Shown here in pieces: positions 11,036 through 23,499 of a stretch of 64,000 bases of DNA. The position numbers and the translations under genes were made by a program. The notes under the pieces are model-generated. The model ran no database searches. It was not told the DNA's origin and saw only the letters and a program-made list of their open reading frames with translations. The stretch is taken from positions 930,001 through 994,000 of the forward strand of contig CM045759.1 of the NCBI GenBank assembly GCA_025200525.1. The letters run 5' to 3'. Source of the DNA: Camellia lanceoleosa. Lineage: Eukaryota; Streptophyta; Magnoliopsida; Ericales; Theaceae. The first letter of the stretch is position 1, and each line of letters opens with the position of its first letter.

Positions 11036-11640
11036 TAGTTGGCCGGAATAACCAACCATGAACCCTTCCTAAGCCCAGGATAAGGATCCAGGCTGCAGGA
11101 CGTTTGGTCGGAATGACCAAACACTTTATTCTAAGTTGGCTGGAAAAACCAACTTAGAGGTTGGCTGGATTAAACCAACACCCCTTCCTAAGCGCAGGAT
11201 AAGGATCCAGGCTGCTGGACGTTTGGTCGGAATAACCAAACACTTTATTCTGGCTGGACTAAACCAACTCTGTGTACTCTTCAGCCGAAGTAAGTTTATG
11301 ACTGAAGAGTGGTTGGCTGGATTAAACCAACACTTTGTTACTCTTCAGCCGAAGTAAGTTTATGGCTAAAGAGTGGTTGGCTGGATTAAACCAACACTCT
11401 GTGCTCTTCAGCCGAAGTAAGTTTATGGCTGAAGAGTGGTTGGCTGGATTAAACCAATACTCTGTGCTCTTCAGCCGAAGTAAGTTTATGGCTGAAGAGT
11501 GGTTGGCTGGATTAAACCAACTCTCTGTACTCTTCAGCCGAAGTAAGTATATGGGCTGAAGAGTGGTTGGCTGGATTAAACCAACTCTCTATACTCTTCA
11601 GCCGAAGTAAGTATATCGGCTGAAGAGTGGTTGGCAGGTA
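11036..11640 (+). repeat. Tat1 3' tandem repeat array (63-64 bp hairpin units)
   Basis: Six head-to-tail copies start at CTCTTCAG positions 11277, 11341, 11404, 11467, 11530 and 11594 (spacing 63-64). Each unit holds two inverted repeats: CTCTTCAGCC...GGCTGAAGAG, and TTGG...CCAA around ctggattaaa. A related, longer duplication (about 11064 and 11185, with aggataaggatccaggctg) precedes them. The array lies just after the pol stop, the place where Tat/Ogre elements are known to carry variable tandem repeats. Confidence 0.9.
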
Positions 11641-11938
11641 TACATTATCAAGCTAAGACCGAGATGGTTATCTCGGCATAAAAATATTGCAAGTTATGAC
11701 TGTTGAAATAGGAGATTAAAATCGAAATAGCAGTTAAAAAGCAAGCATTCAAACCGAGATCACAGTTAAGCAAATGAGTTTAGGGAAAATTCATTAAGAG
11801 TGCAAACATACAGAACAGAATCGGAATAAGAGTTGGGCACAGAAGAAGAATTTTCATTAAAGTGCAACAAAAAAAATACAACTGAGGGGCCGCAGCCCGA
11901 TTACAAATTTAAAACAAAAGAAAGGAAAAAGACAATTA

Positions 11939-13925
11939 GCTAAAAAGATCATCAAGATCGGCATCAAAGTCAGCATCAGCGACACGAAGTCCGGTTTGAG
12001 GTGGGAGCTCGGTCTCAGCTGGGACCTCGGTATCAACTGGCAGCACGGTGTCAGCCGGCTGCTCACCAGTTAGGTCTTCAACTGCTGGCTCTAGCCGAAC
12101 TGATTGATCGTTGGTTTGCTGGTTGATGACCGGAGTGTCAGTTGGCTCGTCTTCATCTTCATCATCATCATCAGAGCCTGAGCCTTCAAGAAATTGCTTC
12201 TGCAGATCGGCAGCATACTGCGACAGTGAAGCCAGAATAGAGTACTGAGGAGCATTGTAGACCTCGGTGTCAGGCGTACAACCGAGCCGCTCTACAGCAC
12301 TCCTCCAGCCGCACTTGAAGAACAAATCTTTCGCAGCTTCGCACTGCTGGGTATAAGCGTCTTCGGCCACCTTGAAGCCACGCTTTTCGGCTTCTTTCGA
12401 GCTCTCCTTCAATTGGTTTATTTCGGTGTCTTTGTTCTGGCGCAGATACTTGTCCTTAAGCTCAATAGCAACCTTTTGCTTTTCGGCTTCGGCCGAATTA
12501 GCCAGTTCGGTCAATCGACCGTTCTCAGAGCGTAGTTCGGCAATTTGTTTTCTTGCCTCCTCCAGTTAATTTTGTTTTTGCCGCCATGGCCGCCGCCTTT
12601 GTATTTCTTCTCGGCTCCAAAGACTCCTATGAGTGAGGTTGTTTTTCTAAATGGCCTGCAAAAGAATGATAACTGTCTTGTTAACCGAAGTGGAAGATGG
12701 CAGAATTAGACAGGAAAGAGGGCAGTGCTACTTACCAGGATCATCGATTTTGTTGCAGACCGAATGGACTTCAGTTCGGTGTTGAGCTGCCTCTGGTAGT
12801 GCTCCATGTCCTTAGGAAGACAGACACTCTTGCCAAGGTTGAATGCCAACAAGTGGTCCTTCTCAGCAACGACCGAGTCAGTCTCCTGGATATCTTGGTT
12901 GTTGAAACTGAGACTGGGAACCCACTTGGAGGAGGCACCTCGGTCGGAGTGCTCCGGTTGTGGACTTCGCTGAGGACTTGGAGGGGGGCTTGGTGGCAAA
13001 ATGGTCTCATCCTCATCCACAAGTCGTTGCCCGGTTTGTTCAGTCCTGGCACGCTTGTGCGGACGAGATGAGGATGGCCGTTGGGAAGAAAGTGCCACCA
13101 CAGTCTCAGTGGTCTGGCCGGTTTCCTGTACGTCGGTTGGGTTTGTTGCGGTCAGCAAGGCCTTCAGTCTGTTCTTCTTAGCCATTTCTTGTTCGGTTGT
13201 GAGAGGCACTAGGTTTATCTGAGGCAAGGTTGGGTTCGGTGCTGGGGCTTCCTCGAGAAGGAAATTGGTCACTCTGGCTTTGCGTCGACCGCTGTATTTG
13301 TATGTCGGTTCAAAATCTAACAGCTTGGCCCAACTCCTCTCTTTATGTCGTAGTGCGGCGCGAAGTATATCCAAGTTCGGATAACTGTATACTGATCTGA
13401 GATGGGCTTTATCTGCAAAAGAAGACAACTATGAGTTCGGTTCAGAAGGAGAAAGCTGAAACAAAGGAAGGCATGAAATAGAACCGAAATGTTTATACCG
13501 AGTGTGCCTTTCTTCCAATTTATTCTTCGGCCAGGGATCTGGGCTTGATGATCTTCAAAGTTCCCAGATACCCAGAAAAAATCGTCGTCATTCAAATCTT
13601 TGTTCGGTGTATCCTTAATTATTTTTTCTCGGCCACGACGTATTCTCAAATAATATACCCACCCCTCTTCCTTTGAACCTAGGGAGTATTGGTGAAACAG
13701 TTCGGCTAGACCGAGGTTTAGGCCGGTTTGGCGGTTTAGTTCGGCTATGCCCATAATTATTCGATAGGAGTTGGTGGAGAGCTGGGTTGGGCATAGTCTG
13801 GTTTGCCTAAGGAATTCACAGATTAGTGGCTGGACTGGAAATCTTAGTCTGGTTTCTATAATTGAAAGGAGGGTAAAGAGGATGAAGCCTTCATTTCCCC
13901 ACGGAGTTACACCTTTTTTGGCCAA
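11939..13925 (-). pseudogene. Tat1 antisense gene: transposase_28-like, coiled-coil protein, spliced
   Basis: This gene runs opposite to pol between the tandem repeats and the 3' LTR. Exon 1 (13925-13499) holds PVQPLICEFLRQTRLCPTQL and GWVYYLRIRRGREK, resembling the 'putative gypsy type transposon' domain. Intron 1 is 13498-13413 (GTATAA...CAG); exon 2 is 13412-12736, Pro/Ser-rich; intron 2 is 12735-12656 (GTAAG...CAG). Exon 3 has a Glu/Lys-rich coiled coil (about 12550-12390), then an acidic tail ending DADLDDLFS at 11939. A TAG three codons into exon 3 and a frame shift near 12570 break it. An untranslated leader exon with donor GTAAGCA (14547) lies upstream. The function is unknown; Tat2 carries the same gene. 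Confidence 0.7.
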
Positions 13926-14540
13926 AACAAGTTGTACATCGTTTGCAAAGTGGAAAACAAGGTGTTAAGCACAAATCATTGATCGTGCTACAAATACAAA
14001 ACAACGATAAAGAAGTCTTATTTCGGCTACATGGGGTGCTACGGGATTTATTTCGGTTTCAAGAAGTTGCTTGCAGGATGTTTGGTTATCTCGGTTCTAC
14101 CTGTGCGTTTTGTTACTCCGGTTGGGCATCAAGGGGCAGCTTTCTGAGTTCGGTTTAAACGCTGAGAAAGCTGGCTTAGCCCCGAAGGCTTAGCTCGGTC
14201 GAGGCCATAGATTTCTAGTTCGGTGCGTTTTTTTTTCGGCTAATGTGAATCTGTTGGTTACCTATTGAAACTACTGTTATATGCACAAGTTCTAGTTCGG
14301 TTTTAGTCTGCCTGAATCTGTATACAGCCCAAACAGTGTCCTAGTTCGGTTGGGGCATGTTTTAAGATCGAGATGGTGTTCTACTAGCTATTCCTTGGAA
14401 TTCATGAGGTTCTTGTGAAGTTTTTCAGAAAGTACAAGAATAGTGTAAAAAGAGGCAACAATATGTTTTGCGAAAATACCAAACAAACTACAATGGATTA
14501 AACAAAAGCAGAAAAGAGAAAAACAGAAACAGATTCACGA

Positions 14541-14700
14541 TGCTTACCTGGTAGAGAGAAAAAAGAACGAGATGAAAGCAAACGGCAGCAAAATACAGGT
14601 CCCAGAGATGCAAGGTTGAAGAACAAGCAGCAGAGAGAGAAGATGAATAGTATAGAAATGAGATTCAAAGTGAAATGATTTGTTTTGTGTAAAAGGCAAA
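14541..14700 (-). promoter_or_regulatory. leader exon and splice donor of the Tat1 antisense gene (proposed)
   Basis: On the minus strand a CT-rich leader (about 14700-14548) ends CTACCAG and is followed by GTAAGCA (14547-14541), a strong plant 5' splice site. It lies about 620 bases upstream of the antisense start codon. Tat2 has the same arrangement (TTTCTG followed by GTAAGCC at about 47770). I infer a 5'-untranslated exon; a TATA box is not obvious. Confidence 0.4.
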
Positions 14701-15430
14701 AAGGCAGGAACTATTCAAAAAGTGTGAAGTACGAGGGCAGCGTAACAGCTGTGAATAGCCAATAAGAACCTGCCACGTGTCATTGGAAAGGGAAGCGTTT
14801 CAGTTGCTGTAATTGAAGAGACGTTTTGACCGGATGTGCTTAGCTCGGCCGGAACAGTTATAGGATTGTAGCTCGGTTGGAAAAGCTTACGGACTCTAGC
14901 TCGGCTGTAAGTATAGGTCGGTTTTTAGACAAGTAATCCCTATCATGCTTCGCAGATGGAATTAAGGGGCAATTGAGAGGGTAATTTATACAAATAAATT
15001 GAGCCGAGCTAGGTAATGGGCCGGTATGGGCCGAAGTACGGAAAGCGGAGTGGAAAGGCCTCAATTAGGAGGTCCGGTCAGAGGAAGTATGTTATCTCGG
15101 TCGTGGACGAGTGGAAGTCCGGTCCAAAGCAAGAGGTTCGCTGCCGTACTAAGTGAGTAAACTTAGTTCGGTCGCCATGGCTTAGGGGTTAGCTCGGTAG
15201 TACGGCACGGAACTGAGGTATAGTTGGACTGTTCTAGGACCTGATTGGGGTTAGCTCGGCTTAATTCTTCTATGGATAGCTCGGCCCTTGTATGTGAGGC
15301 CGAGGTAGGAGAAAGGAAAGGAGAGCCGAAGTAACCATTAGATCGGTCGCGCTATTTGGTCCAAACTTGGCAGTGTTATTTCGGTCGTATGGGAGTTCGG
15401 CCGTGGTAAAACCATCTCACTTGGTTTAAG
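14701..15430. other. no gene; TTCGG/CTCGG-rich Tat1 internal DNA
   Basis: There are no usable open frames. The words AGTTCGG and AGCTCGG recur at short, irregular intervals from about 14150 to 15440, continuing a bias also present in the antisense gene. Confidence 0.4.
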
Positions 15431-15442
15431 CAGTGAGGGGGG
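15431..15442 (+). other. polypurine tract of Tat1
   Basis: The purine run cagtgagggggg lies directly before the proposed TGTTGAGAG start of the 3' LTR. Confidence 0.5.
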
Positions 15443-15767
15443 TGTTGAGAGATAAGCATGATCTTTCAAGAGTATGAATCCTAGGAAGACTCTACATGGA
15501 GAAGGAAGAGTCCTACTAGGATTGTGCCACACAAAACCTATAAAAGCTCACCAATATCACCTATGGAGAGGTAATGCAACTTTGCTCCCTGAATACATAG
15601 AGCTTTTGCCTATTTGTCTAGTTGACTGACTTAGGCATCGGAGAGGTTTCCGGCACACACCCGCCGGCTAGCTCACGTTTGTGTTTTCAGGTAGTAGAAC
15701 GACGACGTACGGAGGAGCGCAGACTTGATCAACAGGATTATACGAGAAGGTGCATTTCTTTCCCGTA
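15443..15767 (+). repeat. 3' LTR of Tat1
   Basis: The unit starts TGTTGAGAGATAAG after the purine tract, has a TATAAAA box at 15539-15545, and ends near TTTCCCGTACA at 15767 (15789, GGGGTACA, is an alternative). Directly afterwards the sequence becomes MULE transposase coding DNA. The length of about 325 bases is short for Tat. The 5' partner is missing, so ends and target duplication cannot be confirmed. Confidence 0.5.
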
Positions 15768-18029
15768 CACTATTGTTTTTCTACAAGACACCGGGGTACA
15801 ATGAGTTCACGTTACAGAACGATGTCAACATGAAAAATATGCTCTGTCTTGCGCGTTCATTCCGGTTGCAGATTGTCAATGTGGTTGTAAAACAAAATGA
15901 GGGTGGCGACACATGGATCCAATCCAACAATCAGGGTGACAACGAAACGTACTCGCAAAGTAGGTTGAGTGTATTGAACAATTTCGACATTGATGATGAG
16001 GTTAACTTGCTGCAGACATTCTGCCCCCATAATGACAAGGTATTCATGTCAGAATCATTAGCACGCGGGTTCACCCATAAAGGATAGCATTTCGAAGGTG
16101 GCGCAACTGAATTCCGCAAAGTGCTAAGAAAATACGCTGTTCAGTGCGGTTTCCAATTCAATTATGTTAAAAATGACTTTGTCCGGATTACCACCATTTG
16201 CGCAATGTCAGTAACAAAGGGCTACAAATGGAATGTTCATGCACGAAAATTGGAGGCAAATGGGTTTTTCTACCTCCACAAATGGGTTAGTGAACATACA
16301 TGTGGGGTTGATGTACACACGTCTACAAACCAGCTTGTTGGATCTGAGTTGGTGGCCGATATCATGGCCGAGCGGATACGTGACAGGCCGCTCACACGTA
16401 CAACCGAAGTTATACTTGACATAAAACAAGATTACGGTCTGGATATAACTTACCATGTGGCGTGGCTTGGGGTTGAAAAGCAAGGGGGGAACTATTTGGT
16501 GCACATTCAATTTCATTCGATCAGTTGCGGTGGTACAGTGCGGCTGTGATGGAACACAACCCTGGCAGTTACGTTACACTCAAGCACGATGAACACACCT
16601 ACTGGTTCACAAGATACTTCAAATCTTTCAAGGCATTCATCGATGGGTTCACCCACTGTCGTCCACTCCTTTTCCTTGATGCCACATTCCTCAAAGGTCG
16701 TTTCAAAGGCTTTTTACTAGCAGCCATTGCAAAAGACGGCAACCAAGGTTTGTATCCCCACCAAATTTTCCTACTAATGTACTTTCTTTCCCCATACACA
16801 CCTTCCACGTTCGGAATTCACATAATGTACTTTCTTTCCATTTGTTGTTGACATCCGTATATGTGCTGCAAGTTTATCCCACCAGCGTTTGCTGTGGTCG
16901 ACTCGAAGAACACGACAAACTAGTCATGGTTTCTACAAAACCTGGCACATGTGCTAAATAGGGACAGACGACTCACATTCATTTTAGATCGGAATGTCGG
17001 GTTACTAGAAGTAATGCCAACTGTTTTTCCCAACGCGGAACATGCCTTCTGTTTGTAGCATTTGCAAAGAAATCTGCGGGACAGGTTGCGTTATTCAAAC
17101 AGTATGCACCGGGCTGGGTTAATGACCAAATTACGACACTGCGCATATGCACCAACGGTAGCGTGTTCACCCACAAAGTTGAACTGTTCCACAAATTAGG
17201 CCGCACTGTTGCATCCAAATTCTTTGTTACCACACCACCACAACATTGGGCAAACGCATTTTTCAGGTAAACAAAATAGGCATCACCATAACTTTCAACC
17301 TAATGCACCCTAAACAATCTTACCAAACCCTCCATATAGTACTAAAATCCATAACACATGCACTCACGGTTCAATTGCAGGGGAAGACGGTACGGCGAGA
17401 TGTGCTCAAATGTTGCAGAATCATTCAACTCATGGTTATGGGAGGCTCATAATCTCCCAATACCAAGATGGTTGACAGCATCAGAGCCAAAATAATGCGT
17501 CAAATGTTGAAGCGTAGAGTTGCATCCCAAACACGGACCGGTACAATATGTCCTAAAATGGAGTCCCATTTGGAGAAAGCATTCAACAAAGGCAGGTCAT
17601 GGAGCATCAGTCAATCAAATACAGACGTCTATGAGGTCTATTCATTCCCTTCGGTTATCGTCAACATTGGAACACAAACATGTTCATGTTCCCAGTGGCA
17701 ACTTAATGGGTTCCCCTGTGCACACACGATGGTCGCCGTTCGGAAGAGCGGTCAGGATTTGAACGATCTTGTAGAACCATACTTCCATGTGTCCGAATAT
17801 CGTTCAACTTACGTCGCAAGTATCTTCCCAATTCCAACTGTGGAACAACCACCATTTGATCCACATGACCACCTCATTACCCCCCCTCCCCCCTGCTGTT
17901 AAACGCCCTCCCGGCAGGCCAAAGAAGAAGCGGATATTATCAAGGGGTGAGCATGTGCAACAGATCCACTGTGGAAGGTGTAGCCGCATGGGGAACCACA
18001 ACAGGAAAACATGCAACAAGCCCATTTAA
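15768..18029 (+). pseudogene. Mutator-like (MULE) transposase, decayed
   Basis: The blocks appear in MuDR order. NEFTLQNDVNMKNM is the end of the N-terminal domain; FEGGATEFRKVLRKYAVQ (about 16091-16145) is the Mutator DNA-binding block. FLDATFLKGRFKG (about 16672-16710) holds the first catalytic Asp, and FILDRNVGLLEV (about 16980-17015) the second. CSNVAESFNSWLW lies in the third catalytic region, after an intron at about 17268-17380. A SWIM zinc finger CSCSQWQLNGFPCAH (about 17680-17725), an AT-hook RPPGRPKKKR (about 17905-17935) and a CCHC knuckle CGRCSRMGNHNRKTC complete it. A TAG at 16085 and several frame breaks inactivate it. Its N-terminus is cut by the Tat1 LTR. Confidence 0.85.
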
Positions 18030-20740
18030 ATCGCTCACAAAAGTCAAAACGTTCAATATTACTGTTTTTAATTTCCGTACCTGCACTATGACAGCACCAA
18101 ATAAGTACTAATTTGCGTATATGTTATTTTCGCAAACAATCTCTACCCATATTCTTTAGGCAATTAAATAAAAAGTGTGCAACAACACACCCTTCGTGCT
18201 TATGCAATCTTCAACGTACACATTACATGATATGTGTGTTCCCATACTAGTCAACCATCCAAAATTCACACACCCACACAATGCCAACCAATTGAACCAC
18301 TCCCCAATATCGGAACATTGAATCTAAACAAATATATTTTTTTAGAAATGCGCAGTGCAACATCCACATAAGTAGTTATTTACATGTTTGTTACATTAAC
18401 GAACACATAAAACCCATATTACACACTAAATCAACGTTTACCGTACTCATCACACAATAATCGTTTAACACAACAACACAAACCCCTGTGAACAACTCCC
18501 CCACGCCTGCTTATAATCCACAACTATCCATCCCATAAATCTCGCTTCAAACTATGCAAATCACTACCCCACACATACTTAAACTCCATACTTTCCCAGC
18601 TCACATAACTCCAACCTTATACATTTCAACCTATGTAAACCACTACCCCGCGCATTCTTACACCCCAGACTTTCCCAGCTCACATAACTCATGCCTCACA
18701 TATTAAACAATAAACACAATGAAACCCACTACCCTATGCAATCTTACATGCCTAACCCACGTTCCACTAACTCCATACACTATTTGAAACACATCACACA
18801 CTATCCACACACGCTACCGCCAACAAATTAACCTCCCCCCCCAAAAAAATACAAACAACCCATCCTCAAAAACTACTATCACACAAACAGTACACATATT
18901 TTGAGTCACTTCATTAAATAAACATGTGACAACACACACTACATACAGTCACACTGTCTCATCATACACGGTACACGTTTCTGTTCCTCCCAACACGTAC
19001 ATGCCACGTTTAACAGACAGTATATATACACACACTTCCCTCAAACAACAACTTAGCAGCCTACATGCTCGACAATGCACTCCTCAAGCTATCAACGACC
19101 ACATTCCGAAGCCACCCTAACTACATGACGCACACCACATACTTCACAATCCACGTTACCCCAAATGTAAACAAAACACAAAAACACTATGACAACCACT
19201 AGGCTACGCATGCTTACACTCCACACTTTAACACCTTACACAATCCATGCCTCACGCACGTTCCACTAAATCAATGCACTATCCACACCACAAAACACAA
19301 TTCCCATAAATGATCCCGCCAATTGTTAACACAACACAACGCAAAAAAAAAAAAATCAATCCCACACATACGTACACTCAACATTTTCCCAGCTTCTGTA
19401 CAACATGCCATACACACGTCCTACAAAAGCCACATCAACGTACCCCACACTAACCCAACAACCAAACACGAACAACGTTTACCACGCACACATCACTCCC
19501 CCACACCCCGCCCAAACAAAACAAACTAGTCCTTCCAAACAATTCAACATGCACGCAACCAAAACACACACTTATTGTTGTCCCGCCAAAAAAACGCATC
19601 CATAAACTCACAACAATTGTTGTACAATGTCACATTCAACTGTAAATAAAAGGTGACCCCAACTTATAAAAAATTTCAAAATACACATCAACATGTTTTC
19701 CATGTTCCAATCACAGAATGAACCACATTAACTGTTAACACAAAAAAGATAGAAAAAAAAATGCACCACATTAACTGTTACCATTACCCACGTTACCAGA
19801 ACGTTAAACACATCACAAACAAAACTACAACTACCTTTAAGCCACGCATACTCACACTCCACCCTTTTCTAGCTCACATTATTCATGCCGTATGCACGTT
19901 CCTGTGACTCCATGCACTATCCGGACCATGAAACATATTTCCCATGCACGTTACCACAAAATGATGACACCACACAATAACACTATGCAAACAACTACCC
20001 CACGCATAATTACACTCCATATTCGTCCAGCACAAAAAACCCATGCCATACACACATCCTACAAAAAACACATCAAGCTATCCCACCCTAACCCAGCAAC
20101 CATACACGAACCACGCTTACCCTGTACATATCACACCCTATACCCCCCTCAATACAAAAAATAAATGAATAAATAAATAAAATAAAATAAATAATCCCTC
20201 CAAACAATTCACCATGAACACAAACAAAACACAAACTAACTGTTGTCCAGCAAACACACCACATCCATAAAATTAACGCCACAAACCAGCGATGCCAAAA
20301 TTCATGCGCAAATAAACAATTTCCCAAAGTTACAAAAAAAAAAATCAAACGACAAACCAACATGTTTTCTATGTTCCAAACAAAAAATGAACCACATTAA
20401 CTGTACGCGCACAAATTTCATTACACTACCCCCAAAAAATACAAAAATACCGTAGTCTTCCATATCATACCAATGTCTACCCCATATTGCTAGCTACCCT
20501 TCTCAGCGGATCCCCAATCAACTGCTTCACTATGTTAGCCCAGAGAACACTGCAGTTGCCTCCTTGCAAAGACCGCGCAACATCCACATGGTGCACGTAT
20601 TGTCTCATGATTGCGCATACTATAATTGCACAGTCCAACCTGTAAAATCGAACATGTAATTAAAAAAAACAATTATGAAATGATATGGATCCTATTTGTG
20701 ACACTATTTAGGCAAACTAAATTCTTCATCACTTACGATT
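18030..20740. other. strand-asymmetric A/C-rich non-coding DNA inside the MULE
   Basis: The plus strand is strongly enriched in A and C and poor in G (runs such as cacacacc and aacacaa). Open frames here are low-complexity translations without family features. It lies between the convergent transposase and ULP1-like genes, so it is probably their 3' flanks or introns. Confidence 0.6.
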
Positions 20741-21827
20741 CTGCCCATTTCTATGGCCATTCCACGACTGACTCCACTAGCGTATCCACTTCCTGTGTGC
20801 CAATTACGTCGAACACTCCACAAGACGCTAGCGACTCTTGTTGCACTTCGACAAAAACTATTTTCTACACAAACACCAAACAGAACAGACTCATATTAAC
20901 CCTCATGCGATTGGGGAAAAACCTAACATATGTTTACGACACCACTTCGCAAACTCACCAATGTCACAGCTTCATTGGTATGCGCACCCCTTCCACCATT
21001 CCTACTACGCATTAAGTTGTAATTTTTCCAACTACCATCCTTCATGTCGTGCACAACAAGAGTCCAGTGCGATTGGTGACATATGGGAAAATGAAAGTAA
21101 CGCGCATCTTCTGCGACAGACAGGTTACTCATCACGTATTTCGCCTTGGCCACCTTGTTTTCATTCTTCATCATGTCCCATTTCACCCAAACCATCAACA
21201 ATACAAAACGATACAATGTAAGAAACAAACACATAAACTGATGCACACGTAAAACACTCACCAAACATATACTGCGGAAAAAGTACGATTTATCTGGGAA
21301 TTCGCTCCCTGTATTCAACTTCTTTTGCTCATCTGTAAGTACCTCGGCGTAAGCATCTATCACCTGCAAAAGATAATTACAAACTATGACCAATCACACC
21401 CACACTGGGAAAAACATATGCCACCGAAGTCTCATTCACCACTGTTGTCATATCCAATTACTACACATCGTTACCACAACTTACATTCCCTCTCACAGCC
21501 CCCTGCCGCACAATAGATCTGACATCAGAAAAGTAAACAACATTACTATCCAGCCGCTCAACCCACATCACCGCCCTACACATAGGTTCAATAACAACAA
21601 ATTCATATAAAACAATACACGTCAAACAGAGTACGTCACATATTTACTAACAAATAACAACAAACAACATATTTGCTCAGCCATCACCGTATCTGTCATA
21701 TGTTGTGCGTATGATACCTTTCTTCCACTCCTTTGACCTTGTGTAATGATAAGGAGGGTAATAGTACACATACTCCTTGAGAATACACTGCTTTGCCTCT
21801 GTTTACTCTCTATTGCAGCAAAAAAGA
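20741..21827 (-). pseudogene. Kaonashi-type ULP1-like cysteine protease, C-terminal part
   Basis: ULP1-family (C48) proteases cleave SUMO from proteins; MULEs carrying such a gene are called Kaonashi. The minus strand reads KWDMMKNENKVAKAKYVMSN, then FHFPICHQSHWTLVVHDMK (about 21150-21090, with the His of the HW motif), then after a break QQESLASCGVF (about 20850-20810), which resembles the Gln and active-site Cys region (QxxxxxCG). Upstream exon-like pieces SEFPDKSYFF (about 21310-21280) and YHYTRSKEWKKG (about 21755-21715) are separated by probable introns. The gene is interrupted at about 21830 by LTR-retrotransposon DNA and resumes at 25824. Stops and frame changes indicate a pseudogene. 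Confidence 0.65.
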
Positions 21828-23178
21828 GAAGTCCAAGGAAAGGGTGGCCGACCGGCCACCAGCAATGGCCGATTGCCACCAATTGTAGCCGACCGGCCAT
21901 CAATGAAAAGTTGGTTTAGTATGTTCTTGAGGTGGAGCAGAGGTGTGCTAGAAATTGGTGTAGTTTTCAGTGGTCAAAACAAATACAAACAGAGGTGTCT
22001 GATGGTAAGGCGGTGGATTTTCAAGAGGAAACCAACCAAGCATGCATGCGTCCCTCGCCCTTGAGGCCATTTAACTGCTTTATTAGGTTAATTAGTGGTA
22101 GCTAATTTCCTTGTTTTGTGATTAGTTAGTTAAAGTGTTTATCTAATTAATTTGTTTTGCAATATTTAATTAGCTTAGAGTAGTTAGTTAAATATTGTGT
22201 TGTAATAATTAGCTTAGCTTATTTATTCGGACCCTCCTTCGCGAGGGCGCAATATTGTAATAAGTGTGCGTACGTGTGTGCATGTCTTCCAACCCCACGT
22301 CTTTCTCCCTTTTATTTAATTGCTTTCGATGGTTAGATTAGGGTCATGTTTCGATTAGCATACTTATGCTCGCATGTTTGCATCATTCATTTGTATTGCA
22401 TGCACCGAGGCTCGGCGCATCACTCAAATTGTATTGTATTTCAATACTTCTTTGAATACGTGTTTCAAAGCATGCTATCAAAGTGTTGCAGATCATATGC
22501 CATATTAGTAGCCGAGCCTATTAATTTCATATTGCATGTGTTGTATTAGGCATTTCGTATATAGTTAGGATCATGCATCTTTCTAACTAGTTTCTGTTTT
22601 GGCTTGGAGTACTTGGTAAGTTTTTATGCTTTAGCATGCTTGCATGAGTGTGATTACCATATTGCCATGTTTCGCATGCTCGCCATGAGGCTATGTGCTT
22701 ATATGATAGACTGTTTGAATGCTTGTGGATGAAGGCTTTGTTATTTGAATTGGAACAATTCAACGAATGTGAATTTTAAGCCCACTTTGCGAAGTGGCAA
22801 ATCATGTTTTTAAACCCATCTTGTTTGATGGCAAATCCACGTTTTAGCCCACTTAAGGGTGGCAATTTCAAACCATTTTTCAAAAAACAAACATGAGTTG
22901 AATTTGTTCCAATTCTTGCGATATTAGTCTATACTTACTTGTGTGCGTCACATAATAAAGTTAGCTAATAACCGGAATAAGAACACGTGAGGTTTATAAA
23001 ACATCATATCATGGTTAGTAGAGGCTGATCTTTGATCGGGCCAGCGGGGGTGCTCATTTTAGGACTTTCCCCTCTCGTACCTAAGTTCTTCAGCCGAGGC
23101 AACTTTGGTGATGACGGACATGTGGCCTTTGGCATGAGTCAAGGTTTCCTAAATTTCTCCAAAAATAAAATATTTAGG
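21828..23178. repeat. LTR-like or internal DNA of an inserted retrotransposon (limits uncertain)
   Basis: Foreign to the MULE gene on both sides. The first 75 bases contain GGCCGACCGGCCA twice. AT-rich DNA follows, with three copies of a 'ccca...gaagtggcaaat'-type phrase near 22780-22880. A primer-site-like sequence follows at 23179, so part of it is probably a 5' LTR. I could not define its left end; AGCAA at 21823-21827 or 21861-21865 could pair with AGCAA at 25824-25828 as a target duplication. Confidence 0.4.
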
Positions 23179-23189
23179 TGGCGACTCTG
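23179..23189 (+). other. possible primer binding site, Ogre/Tat type
   Basis: The sequence TGGCGACTCTG within AGGTGGCGACTCTG resembles the tRNA-Arg-type priming site seen after the 5' LTR of Ogre-like gypsy elements. The match is short and no adjacent polyprotein is present. Confidence 0.4.
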
Positions 23190-23499
23190 TAATCTGGCAA
23201 AGCAGTCCAATTTTGGCATTATTTGATTCAAAATCTGATTTTCCAAAACGATTTGCCGGATTGGACTCTTTGGTGTTTATCAGTCTCACATTGCACTTTA
23301 TGAGATTAGATTCAGAACCATGACAGGAGTCCAAACTGTAGGACCAATTCGAGCCTCTCCAAAAAGGGGGCGTGAAAAAATCGAGCTACAGCTGCATTAT
23401 TTGTGATTATATATGTTTAACGTCGAAAGATCTGTTCGTGTCTTCATTTCGGTTTGTGAATTAAAGGCCTTATTGGCATCCGATTCAGAAATTGACTTT

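Noticed and set aside
11136..11559. Open frames with repeated LFSRSKFMAEEWLAGLNQ peptides
   Set aside because: These are translations of the tandem repeat array; 63 is divisible by 3, so the repeat stays in frame by accident.
11277..11640. CRISPR-like repeats with palindromes
   Set aside because: The whole 63-base unit repeats, so there are no variable spacers, and the context is a Tat retrotransposon.
18926..20455. Many Thr/His/Pro-rich open frames in the A/C-rich DNA
   Set aside because: A/C-rich DNA has few stop codons in some frames; the translations are low-complexity and show no family features.
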